Notes: generated by a model not told the origin, from the letters alone. DNA of 64,000 bases from Baffinella frigidus (GCA_026770585.1 MU646630.1:28399-92398); one strand, 5' to 3'; shown: positions 23,201 through 33,084, counted from the stretch's first letter. Numbers and translations: made by a program.

Positions 23201-24362
23201 CTAAACCTTAAACCCTGGACCCTAAACCCTAGTCCCTAAAACCTCAACCCTCAACCCTGGACCCTAAACTCTCAACCCCCAAACACTAAACCCTAAAACC
23301 CAAATCCTGAACCCCAAACTCTCAGCCCTCAACCCTAAACCCTGAACCCTGAATCCCAAACCCTGAACCCTGAACCCTAACACCCTCAACCCTAAACCCA
23401 AAACCCTAAACCCTAAACCCTAAACCCTAGCCCGCAACTGTAAACCCCAAACTCTCAATCCTGAACCCGAACCCCTCAACCCAAAACCCTACACGACCAA
23501 CCCTGAAACCCCAACCCTAAACCCTGAACTCCAAACCCTAAACCCCAAACCCTCAACCCTCAACCCTCAACCCTCAACCCCAAACACCGAACACCGAACC
23601 CTAAACCCTAAACCCTAAACCCCAAACTCTAAACCCTAAACCCTAAACGCTAAACCCTAAACGCTAAACCCTAAACTCTAAAGCCTAAAGCCTAAACCCT
23701 ACACCCTAAACCCAACCGCGATGGTGCAGGTGATGAACCGTCTGCGGCAGCAGTCGGCGCGGGTGCACGGCGTCAAGCACCGCGAGCACCGTCTCGAGAG
23801 CAGGTTCCCCGCCCCTTGTGCATATCGTATCCCTCAAGTGGCCACTTTCAGGGGTACCTCGCTCATAAGAAAACGCTTCCCCCTAGGGACCCCCATAGGG
23901 CCCTACTGTAGGGTCCTAGGGGGGGGGCGTTTTCTTATGAGCGAGGTACCCCTGTAAGTGGACAAAACGCTTCCCCCTAGGGACCCCCATAGGGCCCTAC
24001 TGTAGGGTCCTAGGGGGGGGGCGTTTTCTTATGAGCGAGGCACCCCTGTACGGGATAGACCTTTATGATGCCAGCGCTATGCATTGGCCTCGCAGGAAGG
24101 CCCAGCACCCTCATTTCGTTTCCGCCCCTCCACGCTGGTTGCTGCCCACGCGTCCACCAAGTTCGGCATTCGTTGGCGGGGATGGCGATTCCTGGCGCGT
24201 GTCTGGAGCTAGGTTGGATCAAGTGCTGAGCCGGGTGTGTGTGGGTGTGCCAGGGACCGGGTGATCAGCGAGCTGGAGCTTCAGAACCGCAAGACGATGC
24301 GCCAGATCAGCCAGCGCCTCGGCGACCTTTCCACGGAGACGGACAAGGCGGACGACGCATGA
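20244..24362 (+). CDS. Hypothetical secretory/plastid-route coiled-coil protein, eight exons
   Basis: I do not recognise the family. Proposed exons: 20244-20348, 20455-20502, 20595-20732, 20874-20966, 21316-21492, 21657-21845, 23730-23803, 24254-24362; about 310 residues. The N-terminus (MRMKIAAATG, then a Leu/Ala-rich core) is a good signal peptide. The middle is acidic and Trp-containing; the C-terminal half is a basic helical coiled coil (KQLRQLTKAVATLTKAVLA; ELQNRKTMRQISQRL) ending at TGA 24360. Junctions 1, 2, 5, 6 and 7 are GT-AG with matching phases (0, 0, 0, 0, 2). Two junctions are not standard. The third has no GT donor and is flanked by CCAGGA direct repeats around a telomere-like insert. 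The fourth has a strong donor (ATGGA|GTAAGT), but the only acceptor that keeps the frame is one base off AG. This may mean unusual introns, an assembly error or early decay. Introns carry repeats at 22560-23720 and 23849-24048. It starts 177 bp from the lumen-protein gene. Confidence 0.6.
20733..20873 (+). repeat. Telomere-like insert acting as intron, flanked by CCAGGA direct repeats
   Basis: The 141-nt segment is nearly all CCCTAAA/CCCTGAA units. CCAGGA occurs at 20729-20734 and again at 20870-20875, exactly one insert length apart. Removing 20733-20873 joins Gln and Asp codons in phase 0 and leaves GA...AG ends, with no GT donor at the left. Confidence 0.75.
21088..21195 (+). repeat. Interspersed repeat, second copy at 42388-42478
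   Basis: The text GCGTTTGCGGTAATTGTTGT, then CGTTTTGGACGTGCGGTTTT, then TTTCATTTGTACCAGAAGTG, recurs with few changes at 42388-42478. Here it lies in the fourth intron of the hypothetical gene. Confidence 0.8.
22560..23720 (+). repeat. Degenerate telomere-type CCCTAAA array filling an intron
   Basis: This 1.1-kb run of CCCTAAA variants occupies most of the 1884-nt intron at 21846-23729. It ends at CCTAAACCCAACCGCGATGG, just before the acceptor TGCAG. The CCCTAAA strand is the sense strand of the host gene. Confidence 0.95.
23849..24048. mobile_element. Foldback element family A (copy 2) with tandem partial copy
   Basis: The full hairpin is 23849-23954. A second, left-truncated copy (about 23962-24048) repeats its interior and right arm. 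The insert splits a family B left end (TATCCCTCAAGTGGCCACTT | CAGGGG...CCCCTG | TAAGTGG). All of it lies in the intron at 23804-24253. Confidence 0.85.
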
Positions 24363-24424
24363 GACATTAAACTCTTAACACCGCTCGGAGTCGTCCAGGG
24401 CCTGAACATATGCCTTGCGGTTTT

Positions 24425-24935
24425 GGCTCCCGCGATGGCTGTTCCAATCGCCGACTTTCAGCTTTTGGAGCACATGCACCTCGCTCCAGATCCTACAGGG
24501 GTTCCTTGTTCATAAGAAACAACCCCCCCCCCTAGGACCACCACAGGGCCCTAGGCACAGGCCTACTGTAGGGTCCTAAGGGGAGGCAGTTTCTTATGAG
24601 CGAGGTACCCCTGTAGCCGAGACGGCACTGGCCCGAAGTCGGTGCCCCCCCCCTGTAGGTCCTTTAGGTTCTTCGAGCTCCCAACCTAGGCGGACACCGG
24701 AACGTATCCTGCAGAAAGGCCATGCTTCCTTTCGGATCACATCAGACCCCCCGGTGCAGCAGGATCGCGGCCCCTAAGCAGCCCACAGTTGGGAAGAACA
24801 TGCAAAAACAAACTCTCTGCCGAGGTGCTATGCTGGACTTGCTCGTAGCACGCGGGCGCTGGGGGTTCGTCAGCCGGCTTGGTCAAATACGGCAAGATTC
24901 GGCAACGTGCATCCACTGAAGCACAGGTATGCTTC
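24425..24935 (+). pseudogene. Decayed partial duplicate of the 19.8-20.65 kb region
   Basis: The segment at 24625-24650 matches the end of exon 2 of the hypothetical gene (ACGGCACTGGCCCGAAGTCG, against GGAGTCG in the parent). The segment at 24778-24912 matches its second intron and third exon start, down to GGCAAGATTCGGCAACGTG. The segment at about 24455-24495 matches 19785-19822 (ATGCACCTC-CAGATCCTA). Because intron sequence is kept, this is a DNA-level copy and not a retrocopy. It is broken by a family A foldback (24496-24613) and a SINE-like repeat (24657-24765, minus), and has no usable frame. Confidence 0.75.
24496..24613. mobile_element. Foldback element family A (copy 3), with readable empty site
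   Basis: The left end is TA|CAGGGGTTCCTTGTTCATAA and the right end TTATGAGCGAGGTACCCCTG|TA. The parental sequence at about 19815-19824 reads CAGATCCTAGCC. Here it reads CAGATCCTA-element-TAGCC. The target duplication is therefore exactly TA. Confidence 0.9.
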
Positions 24936-24982
24936 GCCGAGTCCAGGCAGGGAGTTGCACAGCACTACAGGGGTGTCTGGGC

Positions 24983-25110
24983 TATCCCGTAAGTGGCGAG
25001 TACAGGGCTCACTACATGTAGGCTCATACGCCCAACCGTAGGGCCCTAGCTAGTAGGACCTGACTAGGACCTCTTGGGGATCAATTTGACCCCCTCGCCA
25101 CTTCAGGGAA
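24983..25110. mobile_element. Foldback element family B copy
   Basis: Left end TATCCCGTAAGTGGCGAG; interior GTAGGGCCCTAGCTAG and GACCTCTTGGGGATCAA; right end CGCCACTTCAGGGAA. The arms are partly decayed. Confidence 0.75.
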
Positions 25111-25257
25111 ACCAGAACTCAAGAACACAGACCGGATTAGAGCCCCCCGTGTCTTAATTTAGTACCAGAGGGTTAACTTAATCATGCGTTTAGTCAACCC
25201 GCTGGTACTAATTTTAAGAAAACAGACACCGACCGATGTTGCAGCACCTGTGTGCTT

Positions 25258-25515
25258 ATCCCTGAAGCGGCTGGTACGCCCTACCGTAGGGCCCTAGGAC
25301 CTGCCTGGGACCTCTTGGGGTCGAATCCGAACACCTTACCACCCACACAGCGGAGTTCGAAGGGATTTTGAACAACCCTCCAGCGATAAGACCTACGACC
25401 CTACGGTAAGCAATCCGTAGGGACATAAGGAGGGTTCCTACGGATAAGGTAACCGGAAATGGCTTGATTCTGAAGATTTTTCCCCTGCGCAGCCCGCTGT
25501 GTTTCAAGGGATAGC
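25258..25515. mobile_element. Foldback element family B copy with a nested palindrome
   Basis: Left end TATCCCTGAAGCGGCTGGTA, with CCTACCGTAGGGCCCTAGGA inside. The right end is GTTTCAAGGGATA. A second palindrome (CCTACGGTAAGCAATCCGTAGG and a TCCGTAGGGAC/GTTCCTACGGAT pair, about 25390-25450) lies inside, so two insertions are superposed. Confidence 0.6.
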
Positions 25516-25578
25516 CCATCCCCTAGTAGGCAGGAGGTGCAACCGCTGGCGATAGCATCTCTCAGAGACGCTCTCGAT

Positions 25579-25687
25579 TATCCCTCAAGTGGCGAGTAGG
25601 CTCATACGCCCTACCGTAGGGCCCTAGCTAGGACCTGCCTGGGACCTCTTGGCCGCCAAATTTGGAGGCATGGGCACTTAAGGGATA
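25579..25687. mobile_element. Foldback element family B copy
   Basis: TATCCCTCAAGTGGCGAGTA at the left and GGGCACTTAAGGGATA at the right, with CTACCGTAGGGCCCTAG and GACCTGCCTGGGACCTC inside. Confidence 0.85.
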
Positions 25688-26123
25688 GCATTTCATTCTG
25701 ATGGACAGGCGCGGGGTCGCGGCTACATTTCGGCTATGTGTAGTAGTAGTCGACGTCAACGCGTCGGCCTTCCGCCTGCCCGCGCGCACACACCGTTCGT
25801 CACCACGCAGGGCTGGAGGGGGGGGTATTCCAAAGTCACATTTGTCAGGGAAATGGTATTCAAAAGTCAATTTTGGGCAGAAAACGGCTCCAAGGGCGAC
25901 CCAACGGCTCAAAGGGCGACCCTGGAATACCCCCCCGAAGGGCCCTGCGTGGCCAGGGAGCCTCGTGGAATGTCCACTTATGTACTTAAGAAATAGTCGA
26001 ATTCGACTATTTCTGCAGTGGGCCACTCTGCCCTACACTCTTGCGTGGACAGCACCCACCAAACTGCGAGGGCGAGACCCCTTTTCGTGGCCCGCGCCGG
26101 CCATCGTGACTCCCGATGCACTA

Positions 26124-26241
26124 CAGGGGTACCTCGCTCATAAGAAACCGCCCCCCCTCCTAGGACCACCATAGGTCCCTAGGCATAGTCCTACTGTAGG
26201 GTCCTGAGGGGGGGGGGGGTCTTATGAGCGAGGTACCCCTG
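26124..26241. mobile_element. Foldback element family A copy
   Basis: TA|CAGGGGTACCTCGCTCATAA at the left and GAGCGAGGTACCCCTG|TA at the right, with TAGGACCACCATAGGTCCCT in the centre and TA on both flanks. Confidence 0.9.
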
Positions 26242-26860
26242 TAAAACACCCACCAACTTGCCCTCGAAAGGCTTACAGGCTTCTCTCGAATACAAGCACC
26301 CACATATCCGTATGCGACCCACGTTAGGCCTATCCCCAGGGTCTTGAGGTGTCCCGAAGGGGGTGGGCGGGTTGGTCTGTTCGAAGCTGTTAAAAAAAGG
26401 GCCACGGAGCAGAACCTGGCAGTCTTCAGCGTCCAAGATGGATGCACGCTGCCGCCCTTCCCACACCTGCCAGCACCAGACAAACAATCCCTCACACGTC
26501 TGCACCTTTCGCACAACCATCAGGTGTTCTCCTCGGTCAAATAAAGAAACCAGACACGGTCTTCACGAAAGGGAATACACGGTGGGCATGTTGGCTTCGT
26601 TGCGTGACGAACGCATTTGTTTAAAAACAATCTCCTTGGTCAAACGGAAAACAATGCAGGGCGAGGAATTTACCTCGATGCGGATGTTGTCCGATGACAA
26701 TCCCCTCAGGCGGCCCGCGCCCTTGCCTGCGAGAACACGAAGAGAGACGCGCTCAGAGAACACGAGAAGACACACGATGGGTGTTGCCACGAGAAGAGAC
26801 ACCATCACACGTCGTGTGCGGCAACGTCACGCGGAACAAGAAAAACAAGCTGCCGGGCAG
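26242..26860. other. Stretch without a supported gene
   Basis: Open frames of up to about 190 codons exist on the plus strand (for example 26363-26944), but they run into the foldback at 26861 and show no domain, signal or splice support. There is a short GAGAACACGA(A/G)GAGA direct repeat near 26730-26770. Confidence 0.5.
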
Positions 26861-27026
26861 AGCGCTGTGCAGAGAAGTTGGCCACCGGAAAATGGGAAAA
26901 TGGAAAAATTGGAGCCATTTTATCCACTTTTGAGAAATTCTTAACTAAAATTCTGAAAAGTTGACGAAATGGCTCCAATTTCTGGATTTTCCATTATTCC
27001 CATGCCAACTTCTCTGCACAGCGCTC
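26861..27026. mobile_element. Long foldback (arms GAGCGCTGTGCAGAGAAGTT)
   Basis: The left arm AGAGCGCTGTGCAGAGAAGT and right arm ACTTCTCTGCACAGCGCTCT are perfect complements. The interior pairs GGAAAAATTGGAGCCATTT with AAATGGCTCCAATTT. No sequence relation to the other families was seen. Confidence 0.85.
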
Positions 27027-27421
27027 TAGCACCTACAGTTGGGCCTGGATTTCAAAGGCCACGAGGGTCTGGGAAATGACGTGGAAACAGATCCCCGCCC
27101 CCTGTTGGCGGCAGGGTGTTGGTGGAAGGGTCGAAAGCTGGAGCATTCGAGGGTCGAATGCTGCAACACTCTGTTGGTGGAAGGGTCGAATGGTGGAGGG
27201 GACGACCTGCGCTGCACGCGAAGAGGAAATCCACGTGCGAGACCTTCGAATTCACCACCTGCGATCCCAGAAAAGAATATGTTAAGAGGATTGACAGGAA
27301 ACTAAGGGAGATTGAGGAGATACGGGAGACACACGACCATGCGGACTGAGGGAGATTGAGCAAGCGTTGCGTGTACCCCTCAGCATCCAGTTGTCAGGCA
27401 GGAGTGGACACCACGGTAACC

Positions 27422-27520
27422 AACTCTGATAAATATCTGATAAATATCCATGCGAGAGTCGGATAAATATCCATGCGAGACTCTGATAAATATCCACTCT
27501 GATAAACATCCATGCGAGCG
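27422..27520 (+). repeat. Minisatellite (CTCTGATAAATATCCATGCGAGA)
   Basis: About five imperfect units of 12-23 bp with the core GATAAATATCCATGCGAG. A GTTGGTGGAAGGGTCGAA repeat lies just upstream (27117-27195). Confidence 0.85.
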
Positions 27521-27840
27521 TCGAGAGGTCGACGTTCGTTCCTGAGGAAAGGAAGGCTTCCAAGGATTCGGGGGGGGGGGCGTCACCGAGAGAGCGCCCC
27601 CCTCTTTGTTCCCGAAACAGAGTGCAGAGCGGCAGTGGATAACCTGCACCCGCCAGCAACCTGACGTCACTTCTGGGTGCTAGCCACGTCAATCCTGCAT
27701 CGGCAATCTCGAGAGCCAGTCATTTGACCCCCACTTTTTGTGGTGCCAAGTCGTCGGCATTTAAGGCCAGGCTCCAAATGGAGGGGGGGCGAGATTGGGC
27801 CACATGTGCACTCACGCAGCGTGAGAACATGCGTCGGTTG

Positions 27841-27945
27841 TATCCCGTAAGTGCCCAGTAGGCGCATACGCCCTACCGTAGGGCCCTAGGACCTGCCTAG
27901 GACCTCTTGCGAGTCAATTTTGACCGGCTGGCCGCTTAAGGGATA
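27841..27945. mobile_element. Foldback element family B copy
   Basis: TATCCCGTAAGTGCCCAGTA at the left and GGCCGCTTAAGGGATA at the right, with CCTACCGTAGGGCCCTAGGA and CCTGCCTAGGACCTC inside. Confidence 0.9.
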
Positions 27946-27992
27946 CGAGGTGCTGGGCGTCGCGGCAGAAATCAAAAAAGACTCTCGAGTGT

Positions 27993-28158
27993 TAATAGGG
28001 TAACGGCCTGAAAATGGGGTAGTTAGGCCTACGGCATTGCCTAGGACCTCCTACCGTAGGCCGAGGGATGCTAGGACCAAAAAGTCTCGGCCTACGGTAG
28101 GAGGTCCTAGGCAATGCCGTAGGCCTAACTACCCCATTTTGAGGCTGTTACCTTATTA
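27993..28158. mobile_element. Foldback element family C (copy 1)
   Basis: This long, nearly perfect hairpin has termini TAATAGGGTAACGGCCTG and CAGGC(...)GTTACCTTATTA, and arms GGGGTAGTTAGGCCTACGGC, TTGCCTAGGACCTCCTACCG and their complements around an AAAAAG loop. The flanks GAGTGT (27987-27992) and GAGTGT (28159-28164) are direct repeats. Confidence 0.9.
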
Positions 28159-28590
28159 GAGTGTAGAGAGACCGTAGAGGCACTGAGAAAATCAAGGTTG
28201 GCGCTGGAGTGTAGAGAGACCGTGGGAGCACTGCGGAAATCAAGGGTGGCTCTGGAGTGCAGAGAGTGTAGAGAGCCCGTGGAGGCACGAACAAGGCATT
28301 TTGCCTTCCCCCCGACAGTGCGAAAATCAAGGGTGGCTCTGGAGTGTAGAGAGACAGAGAGACCGTGTGGAGGCACGACGCCCGCGTGACCGGTCACGCG
28401 GACGCCGAAGCCAACTGTCCGAGGTGACTGCCTTGGCGTGTCTCACGCTCTGCTGGGGGCTTCCTCCATACCGAGCATGTTTGCCTTCCCCCCGACAGGG
28501 ATGCGAGGCACTGCGAAAACCCAGGTTGGCTCTGGAGTGTGAATCTGTTCGCACGGATAGCCTCGTGTGGGCAGAGAGACCGTGGAGGCG
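28155..28590 (+). repeat. Minisatellite, ~50-bp units (TGGCTCTGGAGTGTAGAGAG)
   Basis: Units containing GAGTGTAGAGAGACCGTGGA, GGCACTGCGAAAATCA and AGGGTGGCTCTGGAGTG repeat about six times with insertions. Two units contain GCATTTTGCCTTCCCCCCGA-type insertions (28295-28320, 28600-28620). Frames through it are repeat artefacts. Confidence 0.85.
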
Positions 28591-28819
28591 CGAACCAGCA
28601 TTTTTGCCTTGCCCCCGACTGTGATGCCGCGCTCGGCATTGTCGCTCCACGCAGCATCGAATCTGCAGAGCACGCAATTAGTAAAATAATAATATACTAT
28701 AATAACACCATGACCAAAACCCAATGACAAAAATAGGGCCTGGCGGCATCGCCACTGATCCCAAAGTTGCGAGAGTTGACTTGTGTGAACGCCTGGATGC
28801 GCGACGGGGCGCGTGCCAG

Positions 28820-30704
28820 CACCGCATCCGCGCACGCGCTCTCACGCCACGCAGAGCTACAGCTTCGAAACACGCACCGGTTGCGACCCCCCCCCGGGGA
28901 TCCGCGGCACGCTCCCTCGTGCCAATAACCTGACCGCCCGCGGGGAACTGACCGGCTGGCGACAGGCCGCGTGGCAGTGCCCCCAACCACCGTGCCCCGG
29001 AGGAGGACCACGCTCTGGTTGGCTGCCGTCACCGCGGCTTGTCCGCGGCTCAGCACTCTGCACTCGCCGATTGTCCACCTGTGCATGCGCCATCCCCACT
29101 GTTCAGCGGGAGTTGAGCGTTCGACGCTGAGCGTTCAGCTCTCGGGAGGCAGAAACGAGGATGGCAACCGGGACGTGTGAAAAGCTTTGGGGGTTTGGGT
29201 GCAGCGGCGTCGTCAGCGAGAACAGACACTCGAGGTTGAACCGTGCGACATTTCACGAGGCACTGTGTGCGCGTGGGACTGAGGGAAAAGCTGGGATGGT
29301 TGAGAAAGGTTGGCAGGAGCAGGATGACAGGCAGGCGCAGCACCTTCCTCCGAGAATATTGAGAGCATCGCCGTGTAGGTTCACGATCGCCAAGTTTCTC
29401 ACCTCCCCTCCGGACTCTTTCCTGAAAGATCAAACCAGCGTTCAACGTGGCTGCGAGGAGAGGGGGCAGGGGGCTGAGAAAGTGAAGGGGTGCATGATGA
29501 GCTATCTAGGATCCAATACACGCGCGCGCGTTTCTAAGAGAGATTGATCATTTATTGCCAAACAACCAGCGACTGCGCCGCACATGCTACGCATTGTGCC
29601 ACTTACTGTACCCCGTGTCGGCCGCTCATACGAGCATTTTCCGGATGGATTCTAACTCCACCTCCTACTAACTCCACCTCCTACGCGTTTCTAAGATGAA
29701 GGGCTTGCGCCTGTCTCGACAAGCAAATCGCAACCGATTCACCGATCCATGGCAGCGGAATTTTTTTTATGGTGTTGAGTGTTGAAAGGCACGGACCTGA
29801 GAATGAGGCCGAAGCGCAGCTCCGCGCCAGGGTCGCCCACCAGATTTATCTCCGACCGGACCTGCACCTGTCCGCCAGTGTGTGCTCACTCGCTGCTCCC
29901 CGAACTAATCCCGGCATTTCAACAATGACAGATCCGATCTGGACAGCCTGGTACGCATGATCGTGAGAACGTATGGGGTCTCTACACTTCCTGCGTGTGA
30001 AGGCACCGCGCGATTTGAGCGTCCGCTCTCGCAACGAAAAGTGGGGTTCGGTCGTGGCAGTGAATCTGAAGCTCGGCACACGCCGTTCATCTGTGGTACG
30101 TATTTCGTGTGAAGCACTTACCCCTGCCAAAACGCTAGGCCTGGAAAGCTGGCTTGCTCCCTGGCCCCGCGCGTGTGCGGGCCGCCTGCAAATGGAGCAG
30201 TGCATTCCACCTGCACCGGTCATAGTCTGGTGATGGCACGGGCTTGACAAAACAGCAAATCGTCTCTTCAAAATTGAGCAATGAGAACCTGGACGCCGCC
30301 GAACTTGGCGTTCTCGTTTGTTGTCCCTCTCGCGCCATGCAACCCCCGCCGAATGCGCACCTGCACCCGATCCAACTCTTCGGTCTCACTGGCATGTCCA
30401 GGATGCTTTCTTTCTGTCAAAAGAGTTAGAAAAAAATACTGCAAGTAGAGACAGTGAGGAAACGGAATTGCATCGCTCTGGTGATAGCGTAGACCGGTGG
30501 GGGTTTGCATTAACCCACACACATCACAGCAGATTTATGGATTCGATGGTTGGGGGAGCTGCGGTGGAGGGCTGGGGTGAGATGCACCGTCTGTCCAGGG
30601 CTCACGTCTAGAAGTGCTCCCTCCAAAGTGGCGAAGTCTTCCGGCACAACAACCTCCATTGCTTGGTGGCACGCGATGATGCTTTCGAACAAGTCCCCGA
30701 CATC
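28820..30704 (-). CDS. Right-handed beta-helix (pectin-lyase-fold) protein, partial exon set
   Basis: Four minus-strand exon candidates read like beta-helix coils. Exon 30704 to about 30530 starts after CTATCCGCAG and encodes V-V-V-P-E-D-F-A-T-L-E-G-A-L, then S-P-G-Q-T-V-H-L, the usual first coil (VVVPxDFxTLxxAL...PGxTVxL) of such proteins. Exon 30360-30289 (AG before, GT after, phase 0 both ends) encodes VRIRRGLHG...KFGGVQ. Exon 29098 to about 28953 encodes WTIGECRVLSRGQAAVTAAN and S-V-V-L-L-R-G-T-V-V-G-G, a typical coil. A fourth stretch near 28920-28830 has GVATGACFEAVALRGVRA. A further frame at 30020-30110 (VPSFRFTATTEPHFSLRE) may be another coil but its phase is unresolved. No start or stop is placed. 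In protists such proteins are often F-box-linked or surface proteins; nothing here decides that. Confidence 0.45.
29540..29695 (+). repeat. Interspersed repeat, second copy at 36683-36825
   Basis: Stretches such as TTGCCAAACAACCAGCG, GTACCCCGTGTCGGCCGCTC and CCGGATGGATTCT(A/G)ACTCC are shared almost exactly with 36683-36825. In this copy the ACTCCACCTCCTACTA end is duplicated. Confidence 0.85.
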
Positions 30705-31424
30705 CTGCGGATAGGTGAGATTCAGCGCGTGGTGTCTGCTCGCTCACCACTGCCGCCCTTCCCGCGTCACTCCATCCATCACTCACTCCCTCTCTCGCCG
30801 CCTCTCTCCCCCCACCACCACCATCCTCCCTCCCTCTGGGCGTCGGATTTCACGCACCCGGAGCGGAGAAGATGCGCCCAGTCGGTCGTGTGACGCCATG
30901 CAAATCGCAAGTGCCCGCGCCCGCGCAGAACTGCTGGCCGTCGCCCACTGCGGCCGCACGGGAGGATCCGCGTCCCCTTCTGGGGTCGTCACGTCATCAG
31001 CAAAGGGCCCCCAGAAGGAGGCGTGCGCGTCTGGTAGGGGCATCCAGCCCGAGAGTGATTGCAGGTTTATGGCCGCTTCGCGGGTCTTTCTTTCATGAAG
31101 GGGTGGGGGGCAGAGGACGGATGCAGTTGCCCCCCTACTCCGTGCTCAGGGTGTGTATTCCTGCCAGCTCTCCCCTGGTCAAGGGCAAGGCAGATGTACA
31201 GGTCGCAAATCCCACTTGAGCAGGGTGGCAGACTTTTGCTAAGTTGACAGTGCCTAGAATGTGTCAACTTTAGAGCAAAACTGTCCCGAGAGCCCAAATA
31301 AACCGCGACTTTAGACGCCGTCAACTTTGCGTCGGTTTGGTTCGCAGAGTCAAATTTCTCTAAAAGGAGGAGCTGAAGACGACACCATCTCAACCTCAAC
31401 ACCCACAGCAAAGAGAGGGGACAC

Positions 31425-32646
31425 ATGAGCGCCGACGAAACGTCTGGACGCGTTGGGGGGAGGCGGGGGGCCTCGAGTCCGGCGGGCTCCCCATCGCCAG
31501 CCAAGAAGTTTCACAGGTTTCCGTGCCAGGACAAGCATCCCCAGCCTCGGCGTGGTCCACTTCCCGAGGACACTGATGATGAGACCGAGCAAGCAGCAGA
31601 CACGCCCGGGGGCGCCTCGCCGGGGTCCGCGAGCGCCTCAAGGGGCACCGGGTCCAGCGCCGCTCGCCGTCTTCTGGTCTTCCTCACATCGCAGTCCAGC
31701 GAACAAGAGGGTGAGCCACTGCCCGAGACCCCTTCGATGGGATTCGCGGGCACTTCCCCGATCGGCGGGGCTGCGGCCGCGCCATCATGCCTGCGATCCA
31801 AGATGTGCCCTTCAACGGGCAACGGGGCCCTGGACGAGGGGCCCATGGGGGATGAGGAGGAGGAGTTTGAGAGCACTCTGCCGCTCTGCGAGACGTCGAC
31901 CCAGCACTCGCAGTCCAGCCAGGATGAAGAGCAGATTCCGACGCAACCCGGTTCAACCAAGGTGTTCGAGCTGCGCATTCCGCGGGGACAAAGCGTCTCT
32001 ACTCGTACGCCAACATTCCCCGCAGAAGGTCCCTATTCCCCTCAACAGACCCCTGTTGCGTCCCCCATCAACAGAGCAGAGCAGGAGCTTTTCCTCCGCG
32101 TGGGAGGTTAGACTATCAGCTGTCGGCGTTTTCCATCCGTCATTCAATTGACCTTGAGGCGTGGAGGGAACCGTTGACTGGAACTCACTTGAGCCCAAAA
32201 GCACCGCAGGCGTCTCCGTGCGAATCACAGCAAAGGAACATCTACTAGACTACCTCCCAGCCCCGACACCGCGCCGGGATACAGAGCCTGGAGCGGAGCA
32301 CTCAGGAGGGTCTCCCGAGGAGAGCACACCAAGAAGCAAGAAGTTTCACTGCGTCTGCGTCTTCGAGGAGGGTGGACGGCGCCCCGAGGTTGGAGCGCGG
32401 GTGCGCTTCTCGATTCTGCGCCGCGACGGACAGGAGGAGGTGGCTCACGAATTTCTCAGTGGCATTCGCGATGCAGATTCACCTCCTGGCCCCTGCGGAC
32501 GACGGGAGCAGGGGCGCGATGGGAGCAGCGACGATTCGACGCGAGTGTTCCTCTCAGCAGTGCTGAATGAGAAGCAACATGCGCGGGTGGTGCGCGAAGG
32601 GGGGATGGTGCATGCACGCGTGTGTGTGGGGATTGTTCGGGAGTGA
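31425..32646 (+). CDS. Hypothetical acidic/Ser-Pro-rich protein, two exons
   Basis: Exon 1 is 31425-32106 (ATG in context GACACATGAGC) and exon 2 is 32159-32646. They are joined across a 52-nt intron (GAG|GTTAGACT ... CAATTGACCTTGAG|GC) with matching phase 1 and a likely branch site at TTGAC. The product is about 389 residues. The N-terminal half is disordered, rich in Ser, Pro, Gly and Glu, with an acidic D-E-E-E-E-F run. The C-terminal third looks folded (GARVRFSILRRDG, then FLSAVLNEKQHARVVREGG). The short motif K-K-F-H occurs in both halves (residues about 26-30 and in exon 2), each preceded by S/A-K. I recognise no family. High third-position GC and the agreeing splice phase support it as a real gene. 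Upstream, 31230-31290 is a small hairpin. Confidence 0.6.
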
Positions 32647-32967
32647 ATCGTCCTGACAAATTCTTCCGAACCCTCAAAGGGCCTGCATGGCAATGAATCT
32701 CGTAGAGATTCTCCCTCTTGCACTACACTGTACACGATCCGTGGGACCCGATCTGTTGACACGGCACCAACTGCGCATGCTGCACTGTGCTGCGTGTCTG
32801 GTGGGCTGGCACTTGTCAGGGCTTGCCGAATCACCCGACCCCCTACAAGAGGCACGCACAGCCACACACGTCGCATCCGGGAGCAATCACTCTGCCTCTA
32901 CGACAAGTCGCACCTGTCAAATGCTAGAGGTGCCAAGGAGCAAGGCCTTGCAGATCTCAATGCTGTA

Positions 32968-33084
32968 CAGGGGTACCTCGATTACAAGAAAACGCCTCCC
33001 CGTAGGGCCCTACAGTAGGCCTATGCCTAGGGCCCTACGGTCGTCCTAGGGGGGTGGCGTTTTCTTGTAATCGAGGTGCCCCTG
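32968..33084. mobile_element. Foldback element family A, divergent arm variant
   Basis: The ends TA|CAGGGGTACCTCG and GAGGTGCCCCTG|TA are those of family A. The next part of the arms is ATTACAAGAAAACGCC, not CTCATAAGAAA, and both arms carry the same change (GGCGTTTTCTTGTAAT), so the pairing is kept. Confidence 0.9.

Noticed and set aside
26363-26944. 193-codon plus-strand frame
   Set aside because: It enters the foldback at 26861 and shows charged low-complexity residues without any supporting signal.
28155-28590. CRISPR-like array (repeated ~50-bp units)
   Set aside because: Units are contiguous and diverged without unique spacers, and the genome is eukaryotic; it is a minisatellite.
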